From assembly GCA_944472135.2 (NCBI GenBank), contig OX235263.1:9035517-9099516 (forward strand): a DNA stretch of 64,000 nucleotides, written 5' to 3'. Source of the stretch: Trichobilharzia regenti (lineage: Eukaryota > Platyhelminthes > Trematoda > Strigeidida > Schistosomatidae). Of the stretch, positions 9,691 through 21,074 are shown one piece after another (the first letter of the stretch is position 1; each line of letters opens with the position of its first letter). The position numbers and the translations under genes were made by a program. A model generated the notes under the pieces. It worked only from the letters and a program-made list of their open reading frames with translations, was not told the DNA's origin and searched no databases.

Positions 9691-11170
9691 ATTTTCATAG
9701 TTGTCTGTCTGTCTGGATTCAACATAGAACTTGCCACCGAAGTGCAGCACTTCAAGTTGCCACGTTCCAAATAGCACACAAACGTAGACAAGAAGATTAG
9801 TGAAGAGAATCAATACAGTCTGACAAGTATAAGAGTGAAACAGAATGGGTAATGGTAGAAAGGAATATGAAAGATTACAGAGACTGAATACATCTGCGCT
9901 GACCATTGACAACGATTTTGATCCATGTCACCTATTGTTTCCAGCCATTGATTCCTAGAGTCCCGAGGGCCCCAACACGGAAGTCTGAATCTCCCTCCCT
10001 ACCTGACTTAGTTTAACTGTCAAAGATTTCATGGATTGATGACATGTTTTTGTTTGGCCACCACTTACTCTTTTCCAGCCTGCACCTATATCAGCTAGTA
10101 ATGCCCGTCGGGGGAGGCGATGGTTAGGCATGCGCACCATGTGACCTATCCATCTTAGTCTATGTAACTTTATAGCCTCGTCGATTGATTTTCCCTGTTC
10201 GCCCAACACTCTACGCCTAACGTCAAAATTACGTACCTTATTATACACCACCTAACGTGAGAAAGAGATAGTAGACATCTATGATCAAAAGCAGTCAACC
10301 TTTTCATGTCTTCAACTCGTATTGGCCATGTTTCAGAGTCATAGAGAAGGACGGAGTGAACTACTGAGCAGTACACACGTCCCTTGGTTGATAGCCGGAT
10401 GTCACGCCTACGCCAGAGATCGTGTAATTTAGCGAAAGCAGCTTGAGCTTTTCGGATCCGTGCTGATATCTCGTCTCCAATCAGTCCGTTGGTGCTGATA
10501 CAACTTCCAAATAGGTGAAGTGGTCAACATCTTCTATCATTTCACTCCCTATCACTAAGCTAGGCAGTTGACGTGGTCCAGTCCTGTAGCAGCATCTTAC
10601 ATTTTGCAGGGGCGAATCGCATGCCAAACATACGAAGATTGTTGCTCAAGGTGTTCAGAAGACTCTGCATTTTGTCAGCATCCTCCCCTAACAGGACTAT
10701 ATCATCTGCATATTCTAAGTCCATAAGACTATTCCCTGGTGACAAGTCGATTCCTAAGTCGTTACGTTCAGTTAAGGATACTTCCATTAGCATATCTACG
10801 ATGAAGTTAAACAGATATGGGGAAAGTGGACATCCCTGTCGGACACCACTGGTTGTTATCAATTCAGATGACAATTCCCCATAAACCCTTACACGGCTAC
10901 ATGAGTTTGAATAGAGTGCCTTGATTAGTGCAATGTACTTTCTGGCACTCCCTTCACAGTCAGACATTGCCATAGTACCTTTCGATCCACGGAGTCGAAG
11001 GCCGCCTTCAAGTCAAGAAATATGGCAATTGTTGGACGCCGAAAAGTGTGTCTATGTTCTAGAATCTGTCGAAGAGTGAAGATATGATCTGTGTACCCTC
11101 TACCTGGTCTAAAGCCTGCTTGATTTTCCCTCGCCTGTTCCTTCTGAGTTCTGCTTAGCCTGTACATGAT
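9690..11170 (-). mobile_element. RTE-like type 2 non-LTR retrotransposon, best copy in the window
   Basis: Reading the minus strand from 11170: GFRPGRGYTDHIFTLRQIL, then FLDLKAAFDSVDRKVLW, GVRQGCPLSPYLFNF, LEYADDIVLLGEDADKMQS and, after ~700 bp, [20 protein letters not shown]. It ends in a TCTG tract at ~9700-9716. These are RT blocks in normal order with the YADD catalytic motif. 5' truncated (no endonuclease) with at least two frame breaks, so it is inactive. Confidence 0.8.
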
Positions 11171-11199
11171 TACTGAGCCTAGGATTTTAGAGACTATGT

Positions 11200-11990
11200 T
11201 CGTTAGGCTTCATAGTTGTACAATCGCAAATAGTATATGTGTGGTTGTTTTGTATGTGTGTGAACATTAAATTTGTCAAACGAAAATAGAATTGGTAAGT
11301 TCTGATCAAATAAATGTTGATATAAGAGGGTAGTAACAAAAGTGATGAGTTGTCACAAACGATTGTTAAATAAGAGTTACGTGGCTGCAGAAAGGAAGTA
11401 GTGGCCACCGTAAAGGGAGTGCAGTAATCGAACATCTCGTCAACAACACTGGTCATTCCATCTCAACAAATGCCTTCTACTTCAAAGTAATCTACAAAGA
11501 GAAGAACGACCTGCCAAAGACAATATGTTTTCGTCTTTTTTGCATTGCAGAAGCCCTAGACATTCAGTTGGAAGAACCAGAACTATGAATACAAAAGAAA
11601 ATTATTCAACCACTTCTATTCTCATGGTAACAACTCTATTGATTTGACTTAACTCTTGTTTTTATGCTTATTTTTTTAACTACTTAAAACCCTTGCGTAA
11701 TTCTGTATGTTATTTTGTTTCCATGTACACCCTGAGCACAAATGTTTCATCAAATTATTTACATCATTACGTAACTCTTCTTTAACAATCGTTTGTAATA
11801 ATTCATCAATTTTGTTACTACTCTCTTATATCAACATGCAACATTCATCTGAGCTTACTAAGTGTATTCTCGTTTGACAAATTTAATGTACACACATATA
11901 CAAAACAACCATATATATATTTTCGATTGTACACCTATGAAAATGAATTCCCTGTCGAAAAGAGACTCTTTGCTGAACTACTACTGATCT
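11200..11990. mobile_element. Penelope-like element (type 4) between inverted terminal repeats
   Basis: Left arm 11205-11370 and right arm ~11760-11960 are inverted copies (GTACAATCGCAAATA... and its complement). Between them the plus strand encodes the end of a GIY-YIG-type endonuclease region (AVIEHLVN, NTGHSIS). Inverted terminal repeats around a PLE are a known PLE layout. Confidence 0.65.
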
Positions 11991-12046
11991 TCTATTTATT
12001 AATGTTGGAATGGGAATTTTTCATGAATTACAATAATTGTCTAATC

Positions 12047-12310
12047 TTCAAGTATTGGTTTTTGTAGGGATTTTGTTTGATTGCATGAAGGATTTAATCA
12101 TGAGCTGACATCAGTTAGAGAACCATTGGAAAACTTGGGAGTACTGGACAGCTGTTTTGTAACCAGAAGGTCCTGGGTTCGAATCCCGGTGGGTGCGTAC
12201 TGCTGAGGAGTCCCAAACTAGGCTGACGAAACAGCTGTCCAGTACTCCCTGGTTGGTTTTCCAGTGGTTCTCTAACTGATGTCAGAGCTCATGATTAAAT
12301 CCTCCATGCA
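12047..12310. mobile_element. Fold-back Sm-alpha-related SINE with 12-bp target duplication
   Basis: AATTGTCTAATC at 12035-12046 and 12311-12322 flanks an insertion. It has an inverted left arm (12047-12160), part of the tRNA-like head (B box GGTTCGAATCCC, ~12176-12187) and a forward body and tail. Confidence 0.75.
12197..12245 (+). ncRNA. Hammerhead ribozyme motif with intact core, in SINE
   Basis: Helix I GTACTG (12197-12202) pairs with CAGTAC (12240-12245). CTGAGGA core at 12203-12209. Helix II GTCCC...GGCTGAC with a 2-nt bulge. GAAA at 12228-12231. Short helix III ACAGCTGT (12231-12238). Predicted cleavage after GTC at 12237-12239. All conserved hammerhead positions are kept; activity is untested. 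Confidence 0.65.
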
Positions 12311-12621
12311 AATTGTCTAATCATTTTGGACTTATAACAGAGGGGACTGGATGAAGAAGTAATCGAAAGGAATATTCTTTGTTCACTAGTTATCTTACTT
12401 ATTTTGACATTTATATCATGGACATATTCAGTCATTTTCTTACTTTATGAAATAATATTAAGTTAATAAGATTGATATGAACTTTGATCACCATTAAACC
12501 ATGCAGATTTATGTATGAAAATCTTGTATCGAGTAAAATCTATACATATCAACATGCATAAAAGTGCATTAATTGAAGTTGCTACAATTGATAAGAGCAC
12601 GTATAAAGGTTACGACTTCAG

Positions 12622-13395
12622 GTGAACATAGAAGAAACAGAGGTGATGATGAGGATTCCTAGCTATCAACAACAGCAGACAACAATCAGCCAATATCAAT
12701 AGGAGAAATCTGAAAGAAGCAACCTCCTTCATCTACCCACCTACCAACCTGGGAAGTATCGTTTCAACTACAGTCGGACAGAACTGATGAGGATATCAAA
12801 TCCAGGATCGAGAAAGTAGGGCAAGCTTTCATTACTCTCAAGTTTGTGTGAAGGGGGTCAACAGCACTCAGTATGAAAAATAAGATCCGGATTTTCAACT
12901 CTAATGTGAAGTCAGTGCTACTTACTGTAAGGATCACAGACTTGGCCAGCGCATCACGAAGAGCACTTCGAACCAACTGCAGACTTCCATCGACAGATTT
13001 CTCCGCTCAGTACTGAAGAGCAGATGGCCAGCCGGAAAAGATCAGTAATAATGACGGATCTCTGGAATTGAATCATCAGGAACCGATTGTGCAACAAATA
13101 TGCAGGAAGAAATGGAGGTGGATTGGCTGGCCATACTCTGAGAAAACAAATCATCAAATGAGTGACATCACACACCAATCCATCGCTCGATTGGAACCCG
13201 AGCGGGAAGCAGAGAGTTAGTCGTCATTGTGAGGGTGGAGTGACGTGGAGGAGTTGATGTGAAGAGGAGATGAAAGCATATGGGCAGACATGGAGCCAGA
13301 TGAAAATGTTGTCAGAAACCAAACGCAATGGAGACGTTTGGCTGAAGCCCTATGTTCCTCTAGGAATTAAAGGAAACAATGATGATAATGATGTC
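12622..13395 (+). mobile_element. SR2-like non-LTR 3' half
   Basis: Shared with 27780-28535, 35598-36455 and 50530-51500 and ends GAATTAAAGGAAACAATGATG. Decayed RT C-terminal and 3' region (stops throughout). Confidence 0.65.
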
Positions 13396-13409
13396 TAAAC
13401 GTAGAAAGG

Positions 13410-13640
13410 CGGGACACGGCATGCGTAACACGTATCCTAGTCCCATCTTAATCGACGTAGCTTAAAATCCTCGTCGATAGGATTCCTTTTCTTCCTTGCA
13501 ATTCTACTTCTAATTTCATCATTACCAACCATGTCCTAGAAATTAACACGGGAGACGGAATATGAACACTTGTGTTCGAAGAGTCTAAAACTGATGGCAA
13601 ACTAATACTCTTTATGTTACATGTCTAGTAGTGGTCAGGG
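13410..13640 (-). mobile_element. RTE-like type 2 fragment
   Basis: Short minus-strand piece of the 3' coding region (ATGCGTAACACGTATCC region of the family). Strongly diverged. Confidence 0.4.
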
Positions 13641-13924
13641 GTAGATTAGAGAACGGTAATTTCGACCTATCTGATGTTACCACTGAGAAATGAACCCGGT
13701 ACCTATCACTTCGAATGCCAAAGTGTCATTCACAGGATCAAAAGAACTACATGTCGTGCAATGAGTATGATTCGAAATTATTAATTCATGTTTTTGACTT
13801 CCTGTTGGTAACTATGGTCCTAGGTGACCCGCCTAAGTTTTGGAGCACAGTCTTCCTGAATGGATACCTCGTTATTATCAAGACGCATAACTTGAAGTTA
13901 TTTAATTAATGGTTCTACTCCTAG

Positions 13925-14060
13925 CAGGAACATCATCAGGCACTGTAAAGTAAATGCGTCCAGATGGCGAGTCCCAAATAGGACGAAATGTGGGTCCTAG
14001 GCTCTAATGCTATCCTGCACTAATAGACAGCTAACTGCGATTCAGTGCTCCTGGTGATGT
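13925..14060 (+). repeat. Decayed Sm-alpha SINE with dead hammerhead
   Basis: GAGTCCCAAATAGGACGAAA is present, but the CTGACGA core has become ATGGCGA. Helix I is partly kept. Confidence 0.55.
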
Positions 14061-14204
14061 TGAGGTATTCATTCAAAAATCCCATATATCAGAATTGGGG
14101 CTACCACGATATATCAGTAGGAGTAAATAATTCCATATGGTGTACCATTATATTTAACATAAAAATATATATGAATATCCTATCTAAAAAAAAGGTTCAA
14201 TAAA

Positions 14205-14540
14205 ACTATCTCGAATGGTTGCAGAAAGAAAGTAGTGCCTCTATAAGGAGTACGATAATCGAACACCTCATCAACACTTGTCACTCCATCTCAACAAACG
14301 CTTCCTTCAAAGTAATCTACAAAGTGAAGAACAACTTGTTTTCGTCTCTTCTGCACTACTGAAGCTATAGGCATTCAGATAATGAAACCTGATCTCTCCA
14401 TACAAAGAAAGGAGAGTCATTAAACTTCTTCTATTGTCATGATAACAACCTTGTTGTTTTTTCTGCTAACTTGGTTTTTATTAGTTTGTTTTTCAAACTG
14501 CTTACTACTCTGTACTTCTTTAGGATTCCGATGTAATTTC
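14205..14540 (+). mobile_element. Penelope-like element (type 4) endonuclease fragment
   Basis: Matches the coding part of 11370-11650 (GGTTGCAGAAAGAAAGTAG, CGAACACCTCATCAACAC). Confidence 0.5.
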
Positions 14541-14570
14541 ACATTTCCCTTCGCTTCTATGTGTATCTGA

Positions 14571-15150
14571 CTATTATTATTACTGTTCCCTTTAATTCCT
14601 AGAGGAAAATAAGGCTTCAGCCGAACGCCTCCATTGCGTTCGGTTCTCTATCAACGTTTTCACCTGGCTCTACGTCTGCCCACATGCTTTCATCTCCTCT
14701 TTGCACGACCTCCTCCATTTCACCCCACCCTCAAACTGACGAACAACACACCGCTTCTCATTAGGTTCCACTCGAGTGATGGCATGGCGTATGATGTCAA
14801 CTGATGATGGTTTGTTTTCTCAGAGTACGGCCAGCCAATCCACCTCCATTTCTCCATGCCTATTTGTTGCACAATCGGTTCCTTCTGGGTTGGTTCGCTC
14901 ATTGCCAGAGATCCGTCACTATTTCTGACCTTTTCTGGCTGGCCATATGATCTTGGATATTGAAAGCAGACATTTGTAGATGAAAGTCTGTAGTTTGTTC
15001 GAAGTGTCCTTCATGACGAGCTGGCCAAGTCTCTGATGTGTACAGCAAGTAGCACTAACTTCACATTGGATTTGAAAATCCGGTTGTTATTTTCCAAGCT
15101 GAGTGCTGTTGACCTCCATACAGACTTGAGAGAAATGAAATGTGCATCCT
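14571..15150 (-). mobile_element. SR2-like non-LTR 3' half
   Basis: Inverted relative to 12622-13395; starts on the plus strand with the ATTATTATTA tail complement and CTTTAATTCCTAGAGG. Confidence 0.65.
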
Positions 15151-15489
15151 CAATACAACTCATCTATCGAATTATTCATCTTATTGAGTAACTCTAATGT
15201 ACTTACTCAACTTTTTTTATGCATTGACTAATACTAAGAACTATGATTGTGACAATTCATCACTTTTATTACTACCCTCTTTTATGAAAAAAAAATTGTA
15301 TGTAACTGCAACTGTACAGCTAGAGAGAATTATTCGCCAGCTCACTGATAGCTGCTGCACAGATTTTCTGTGGCTGCACTGGGAATTCGTGCCTAGTGGC
15401 GTCCACTATATCAAGATAAATCGAATGCTCATCAAAGGTGTTGGTGAAGGTAGTATTAAATCATGAATTGAAACAATTGAAATTCAGGA

Positions 15490-15690
15490 GTTACTGAATT
15501 CCAGCCCAAGTGACTGAATGGTTGGCGAGCTCAGTCTCGTAACCTGAAGGTCCCGAACTCGATCTCTGGAGTTGTGGGTGCGATTTATTGAAGAGTCTGA
15601 GATTACGACGAAACGGATATCTTATGCTCCCTGGTTTTCAATGAACTCTCTAAACGATGTTACTTCGTGATGAAAATGTTTTTAAAAAAA
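15490..15690 (+). repeat. Sm-alpha-related SINE
   Basis: tRNA-like head (GTGACTGAATGGTTGGCGAG, B box-like GAACTCGATCTC), decayed ribozyme region and the CATGATG-type tail in normal order. Single forward copy. Confidence 0.6.
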
Positions 15691-15699
15691 GGGTAATTA

Positions 15700-16360
15700 A
15701 ACCGAATTCGCCGAAAGTAAACGTCTTTTCCGAATACCCCTATGGGAATTATTCATCAAAGACAATAATCTAACATGGCGTATGAGAGTATTACATGATT
15801 ATTATAGAACAATAATAATAATAGTAATAATAATTGCATTGTCACTCACCTTAAACTCATTTTTTGTAAGGCGCCAACAAAATTTTCTCTTGTTATACAC
15901 TCGTCTTGTTCTTTACGTACTTCATCGATTAGAATTTCAACAACTAACGGTGTCTGTGATAAATATGCACGTCCTGGTTTGAAACAAGAGCAAAAGGACA
16001 GTCCGACCAGTAATAAAAAAACGCGTTATAATGCTGATGTTATTGTAATAAGAAGATAGTTTCACTCGAAAGTGAAACATGATTGTTAACGGCACGAATC
16101 GACGTAATGGTCATTCTATAGTAACTGATCTACCAGACGTAAAGTGTTGCGGTTTCATCAAGCAAACTATCAGGTTTTGTCTTTAACTCACCATTCATTG
16201 TCAATTGATAAGAAGGTGGATACCTAGAATAAATTATCTCAAACTACACAAAGATGAATTATACAGTGAAAGTATATGTGATTGAAGTGAAAGTGTATTT
16301 TTGTAGCCGTGTCTCTATGAAAAACTTACCACCAGCTATGAACAACTGGAAAAGAAGTAA
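15700..16360. other. No gene recognised
   Basis: AT-rich, with short ATA runs near 15810; nothing identified. Confidence 0.5.
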
Positions 16361-16364
16361 GAAT

Positions 16365-17525
16365 GTCTGTCTGTCTGTTTTCGACAAGAACTTTGCACAG
16401 ATGTGCACCAGTTCAAGTTAACACACTCCACTCCTTGTAGCACACAAAGCAACAGAAGAAAGTAGAAGAAATGCATAATAGAGATAGTAAATACAGGTGT
16501 GTGAGACAAGGAATTTTAATAACGAAGAACAATATAGTTTCATTGGAACTCATAAGTCACAGGGAGTGGATGCGTCTGCACCAGCCAGCCATCGAGAACG
16601 ATCACTTTGAGCCATATCACTGATTGTCTCCAGCCTTCATTGGTTTTTACCGTCCCGAGGACCCCAACTAGTCAGGAAGTCTACACCTTCCTACGTGGCT
16701 GACTGGCTTAAACTAACTTTTGTAGAATTCATTGACTGGTGCCACGTTTTCGTTTGGCCGCCGCTAGCTATTTTCCAGCCTGATCCTAAATCAGCTAACA
16801 TTGACCGTGTCGAGGAAGGCGATGACTAGGCTTGCATGCGTAACACATGTCCTAACCATCTCAGTCTATGTGACTTCACAACCTCGTCGATTGATTTCCC
16901 TCCCACCTAACTAGCACTCGACCGAAGCCTAACCTGAATATTGCTCACATTATTATACCACTTCACACTGGAGTGATAGAACGCAGACACCTATGATCAA
17001 AGACAGCTAATCTTTTCATGTTTTCCACTCTCAATGGCCAGGTCTCACAGCCACAAAGGAGGACGGAGTGAACTTTGTGCTGAGCAGTACATCCGCCCTT
17101 GGTTGATAGCCAGTCGGATATCACGTCTGAGCCAGAGACGGCGTAAACTGGTTTATGCGAAACTAGCCCTCTGTATCCGCTCTCAGCTCAGATTTCGTCA
17201 GAGATCAACCCATTGGTGTTGGCTGATGGTACTTCCCAAATAAGTGAAGCGGTCAACGTGCTCTACCACTTCACTCCCTATTTCTAATCTAGGAGTCAGT
17301 GTAGTCCAGTCCTGTAACATCATGTTACATTTGGTGGGAGAGAATCGCATGCCAAACATTCGTAGATTACGGCTCAAGGTGTTCAGAAGACTCTGCTCTA
17401 TTTTAGTCAGCGTCCTCGCCTAGAAGGACTATATCATCTGCATATTCTAAGTCAACGAGATTATTCCCTGGCAGCAAGTCAATCCCTGAGTCTCTGAAGT
17501 GAGTTAAGGTTAAGTCCAGAATGTA
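16365..17525 (-). mobile_element. RTE-like type 2 non-LTR remnant
   Basis: Collinear with 322-1440 and 9690-10760: TCTG tail complement at ~16366-16380, the 3' region, and the end of RT near 17430. Stops and indels throughout. Confidence 0.65.
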
Positions 17526-17844
17526 CAATTCTGAAGGTCAACAATTTCAATTTCTTCTCCCTGGAGAGGGAAGACAACATAATTGACTTATTGATCGTTC
17601 AAAGGAAATAATAACAACATCTTTATTCTGGAAAGGATTTATAAAATGTACAGAATTTTCACAGGAGTTTATTGCATGATGCTTTCCCTTCGTAGAATAT
17701 CTTCAAGTAAAATATTAATTCATTGACAGTATATCCTTCCTGTGACGCAATGCTCTCTCTCTCTTAGCTGAAGTACAAACCATTCTACTATGATATTTCT
17801 GCTTTGTCTCCTTCAAGAAATCCATGATATGTTTGATTGGTGTG

Positions 17845-18460
17845 AGTGTTTCATCATAAGCTGACATCGGTTAGAGAACCATTGGAAAACCAACTAGACA
17901 GTACTGGATAGCTGTTTCGTCCTAGTTTGGGAGTCTTTATCAGTACACACTCCTCTCCATAGTAAAAACCTATGGTCTTCTGGCTACAAGGTGAGCTAGC
18001 TCGTAGACCATTCAGCCACTGGGACCCGATCCAATGGCCAATCAATGAATTTCAACTTCTGCCAGTTCACGACATAGCACAACCACTTCGAAATGTCCTC
18101 TTCGATGAGTTACTGCTTCACCTTCCTCCTGCTGCACCCTACAGGCCACAGATTCCCACTGCAACCCTAAGTTAAGTACCTGAATAGGGACAACCGCTAG
18201 CGAGCATCAGATTAATTTTCAAGTATTGTTTTTGTAGGGATTGTGTTTCATTCATTGAAGGGTTTCATCATGTACGAAACCCGATGGGTGCGTACTGTGA
18301 AGAGTCCTAAACTAGGCAGATGACACAGCTGTCGAGTACTTCTTGCAGGTTTTCCAACGGTTCTCTAACTGATGTCAGCTCATGCCAAAACACTTCAACC
18401 AATCAAACAAAACACCCCTGCAAAACTAATACTTGAAAATTCACGATATCTAGTTGAAAG
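17845..18460. mobile_element. Sm-alpha-related SINE, inverted dimer
   Basis: A nearly full unit on the minus strand (17845-18270) is followed by a partial unit on the plus strand (18271-18460), so the tail sequence (AGTATTG...GTAGGGATT) is present in both orientations. The hammerhead core of the plus copy is damaged (GTACTGTGAAGA). Confidence 0.7.
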
Positions 18461-18890
18461 TCAGTTGTAAGATGTTCAGAAGTCCATTTTGATACCCTGG
18501 ACACAACTGGAGAGAACAGTTATCTATCATGTTCTGCTGGAACAAGTTGCCACCCACATTCAGGCCATTCCTTAAGTTTAGTAGGAACTTGAGAACCAGA
18601 CAGAGGCTTGGAAACATTTTAAATACACACCCACAAGAGTAGATAATACCAATTGAGGTCATAACTTTATCGATTAAAACTAACCAAACGAGAGAAAATA
18701 TAGGCGCAACAGAAAGAGGGAAGTTTTTGGTAGCCTAGGTTTTAAGCAGGCCACCAGAAGCACATATTGCTGCTGATACACTCTTATTTACCAGCATTCC
18801 AACTTTACCTTAAGACCTTCAACATATTTGCAATCACTTACACTACAATAAAAAATACTTTTAACCCGACTACATTCCAATAATCATAAC
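18461..18890. other. No gene recognised
   Basis: A 70-codon minus-strand frame at 18450-18662 has no recognisable family and no supporting signals. Confidence 0.5.
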
Positions 18891-19042
18891 AATAATTAGC
18901 TTTATTCCAAAACAGCACTCCTACTTATGATACAGTGTAGAATTCTCAGTATTTGGTAACATTATTACATTTAATTTACTCGAAAACAGATAAAATCAAA
19001 ATCAAAAAATAATATCACAAGATTGGTATTAGCAGTGACCTT

Positions 19043-19342
19043 TGTAACAACATGGGCCGGCAATAGACCATTTTATTACGGAAATCAGCACGTATTTATA
19101 CATATATTTCCTGTATATTATTACAGCTTATTCAAGCAGACAAACACAGTCTTCTGATTGGTTGTTTCTGGTTTCTCAGAAAGTTAAGCCATATATTTGC
19201 GAATCTCATTTGCCAGCGTTAAGTCTGCTGTGATTGGTTGTTGAATCAGCCTTGTTTATATTTTCTCACGGCCAATATTAGTGACCTAGACATTGACGTA
19301 AATTAATTTCTACCAATTGGCTAGCAGCTTGCTCTCACCACA
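19043..19342 (-). repeat. Solo LTR of the gypsy element family
   Basis: About 300 bp on the minus strand, TGTGGTGAGAGCAAGCTGC to TGTTGTTACA, matching the LTRs at 44815-45155 and 48990-49330 but diverged. Flanking 4-mers (CCTT/CTTT) are only an imperfect target duplication. It lies beside a CR1-like 3' end (18893-19042, minus). Confidence 0.75.
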
Positions 19343-19395
19343 CTTTAATGTACAAAAAGTGTCAAATAATGACGATAATAATGTTAATAACTAAA

Positions 19396-19970
19396 ATTAT
19401 TAGATGGTTGGAGGCAATCGGCAGGAAGCCTTGGACTTAGGTCTCATGCTAGTTGACACTCGTCAGTAAGGCGTTGCAAATACGTCTAAATCGTTGTCGC
19501 ATATCACCACTTATTGCTGATGCTGAATTGTCAAAACTTTCGACAAAAAAATGTTTCCTGATATAGGGATTAGATTGGAAAAGAGTTGGTGGCGTTCACA
19601 ACAAAATCATGACAACAAACCATGACACCTTTGACAGTTGATTTGAGCCAACCACTTACAAAAGGGTAGACTGCTGGTTATTTCTAGTCCTCTAGATGCT
19701 AAAAACCAATAGTTCAACATCGTTCTCATTCTTTATGATCTCCTAGATCCATCGAATCGTCATCATTCTCCATGTTATTATTTTTCATTTAGTGCATTTT
19801 TGTGTTTCTTATAGCTTTATGATGTGCAGCAGAAAATTGGTCTGCTGCACTTTCATGCAAAGTTCTACACGTACTATTCAGTCAGTCGATAAGTGAACGT
19901 TCAACATGTTTCAGTGAGAAGCTTATTGTCTAATATCACGTGTTCCACTTGATGGATTATAAAGTATTAG
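19396..19970. other. SINE fragment, then no gene recognised
   Basis: 19396-19480 shares GATGGTTGGAGGCAATCGGC with the SINE at 51725-51925. The rest is unrecognised. Confidence 0.45.
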
Positions 19971-19982
19971 TTTACAGGATTT

Positions 19983-20506
19983 CAAAATCATCATGAGCTG
20001 ACATACGTTAGAGAACCATTAGAAAATCAGCAGAGAGTACCGAACAGCCGGCTACTTCGTCCTAGCTCTGGGCTCTTCATCAGTATCCACCCATTACCAG
20101 GGTTCAAACAAATCCCTAAAAATAAATACTTCAGTATCAATGAGATACTCACTAGTCACCGGCCCTATTCAGGTAGGTAGTTACTTAAGGTTCTAGAGGG
20201 TGGGCGTGACGACAAATACTCGCGGTTTTGTAGTGAATTGGCGGAAGTTGGAATTCATGAATCGGCAGCCATTGGATTGGGTCCCAGTGGCTTACTGGTC
20301 TACAAGCTAGCCCGCCTTGTAACCGGAAGGTCCTAGGTTCGAACGCTGGAGACAGGTGCGTGCTGTAAAGAATCTCAAACTGGGACGAAACAGCCAGCTG
20401 TCCAGTACTCCCTGAAGATTTTCCAGTGGTTGTGTAACCGATGTCAGCTCATGATGAAATCCTGTATATCAGTCAATCAAATCCCTACGAACCAATGCTT
20501 GAACAA
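19983..20506. mobile_element. Sm-alpha-related SINE, inverted dimer with 12-bp target duplication
   Basis: AAAGTATTAGTT at 19971-19982 and 20507-20518. A partial minus unit (19983-20110) is joined to a full plus unit (20110-20506) with A-box and B-box-like sequences (GGTTCGAAC at ~20336). The ribozyme core is mutated (TAAAGA) while GAAA and the flanking helix remain. Confidence 0.75.
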
Positions 20507-20569
20507 AAAGTATTAGTTATTTATATAAGGATAAAACTTAGGCATTGTGTTAGCGTATAATTCCATTAT

Positions 20570-20960
20570 GAATAAAAATACCTTGCAATGACTGTGAGTT
20601 AAGTCAACTACATAGGTGAAATTAATAGATAGGGGGTAGTCAGATTGTTGGAACCTAAGAATTTAGCTAAGGGAAGAACGGTTGACCCTGCGAAGATGAG
20701 TAATTTAAAAAAACGTTCAGTAATCGCACTGCATGCACTAACACACCACCACACAAAAAGGTGGTGGGAGAGGGTTAAAATTGTAAGAACTAATATAGGT
20801 AGGTGGAGAGGGAGAGAGGGGTTGATTACTGAATCCTGACTGGTTCATTGAGTCTACACCGAACACGTGCAATAGGAATGACTCTCAACTCATACCGAAA
20901 ATATGGAAAATACTACTGCACTCCTTTATGGATTAGACTTCATGCCAATGGCTCAGGGAG
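20570..20960 (+). mobile_element. Penelope-like element (type 1) endonuclease fragment
   Basis: Collinear with 22125-22440 and 54710-55010. The encoded stretch LEPKNLAKGRTVDPAKMSNL followed by ALHALTHH belongs to the GIY-YIG region of that family. Truncated. Confidence 0.6.
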
Positions 20961-21007
20961 TGATCGCTTAAGGTAGGTAGCAGTGAAGATTATTGACTGG
21001 TGGGTCA

Positions 21008-21072
<65 letters not shown>
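21008..21072. repeat. TA microsatellite
   Basis: About 32 TA repeats. Similar runs are at ~3195-3225 and 34030-34072. Confidence 0.95.
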
Positions 21073-21073
<1 letters not shown>

Positions 21074-21074
21074 A

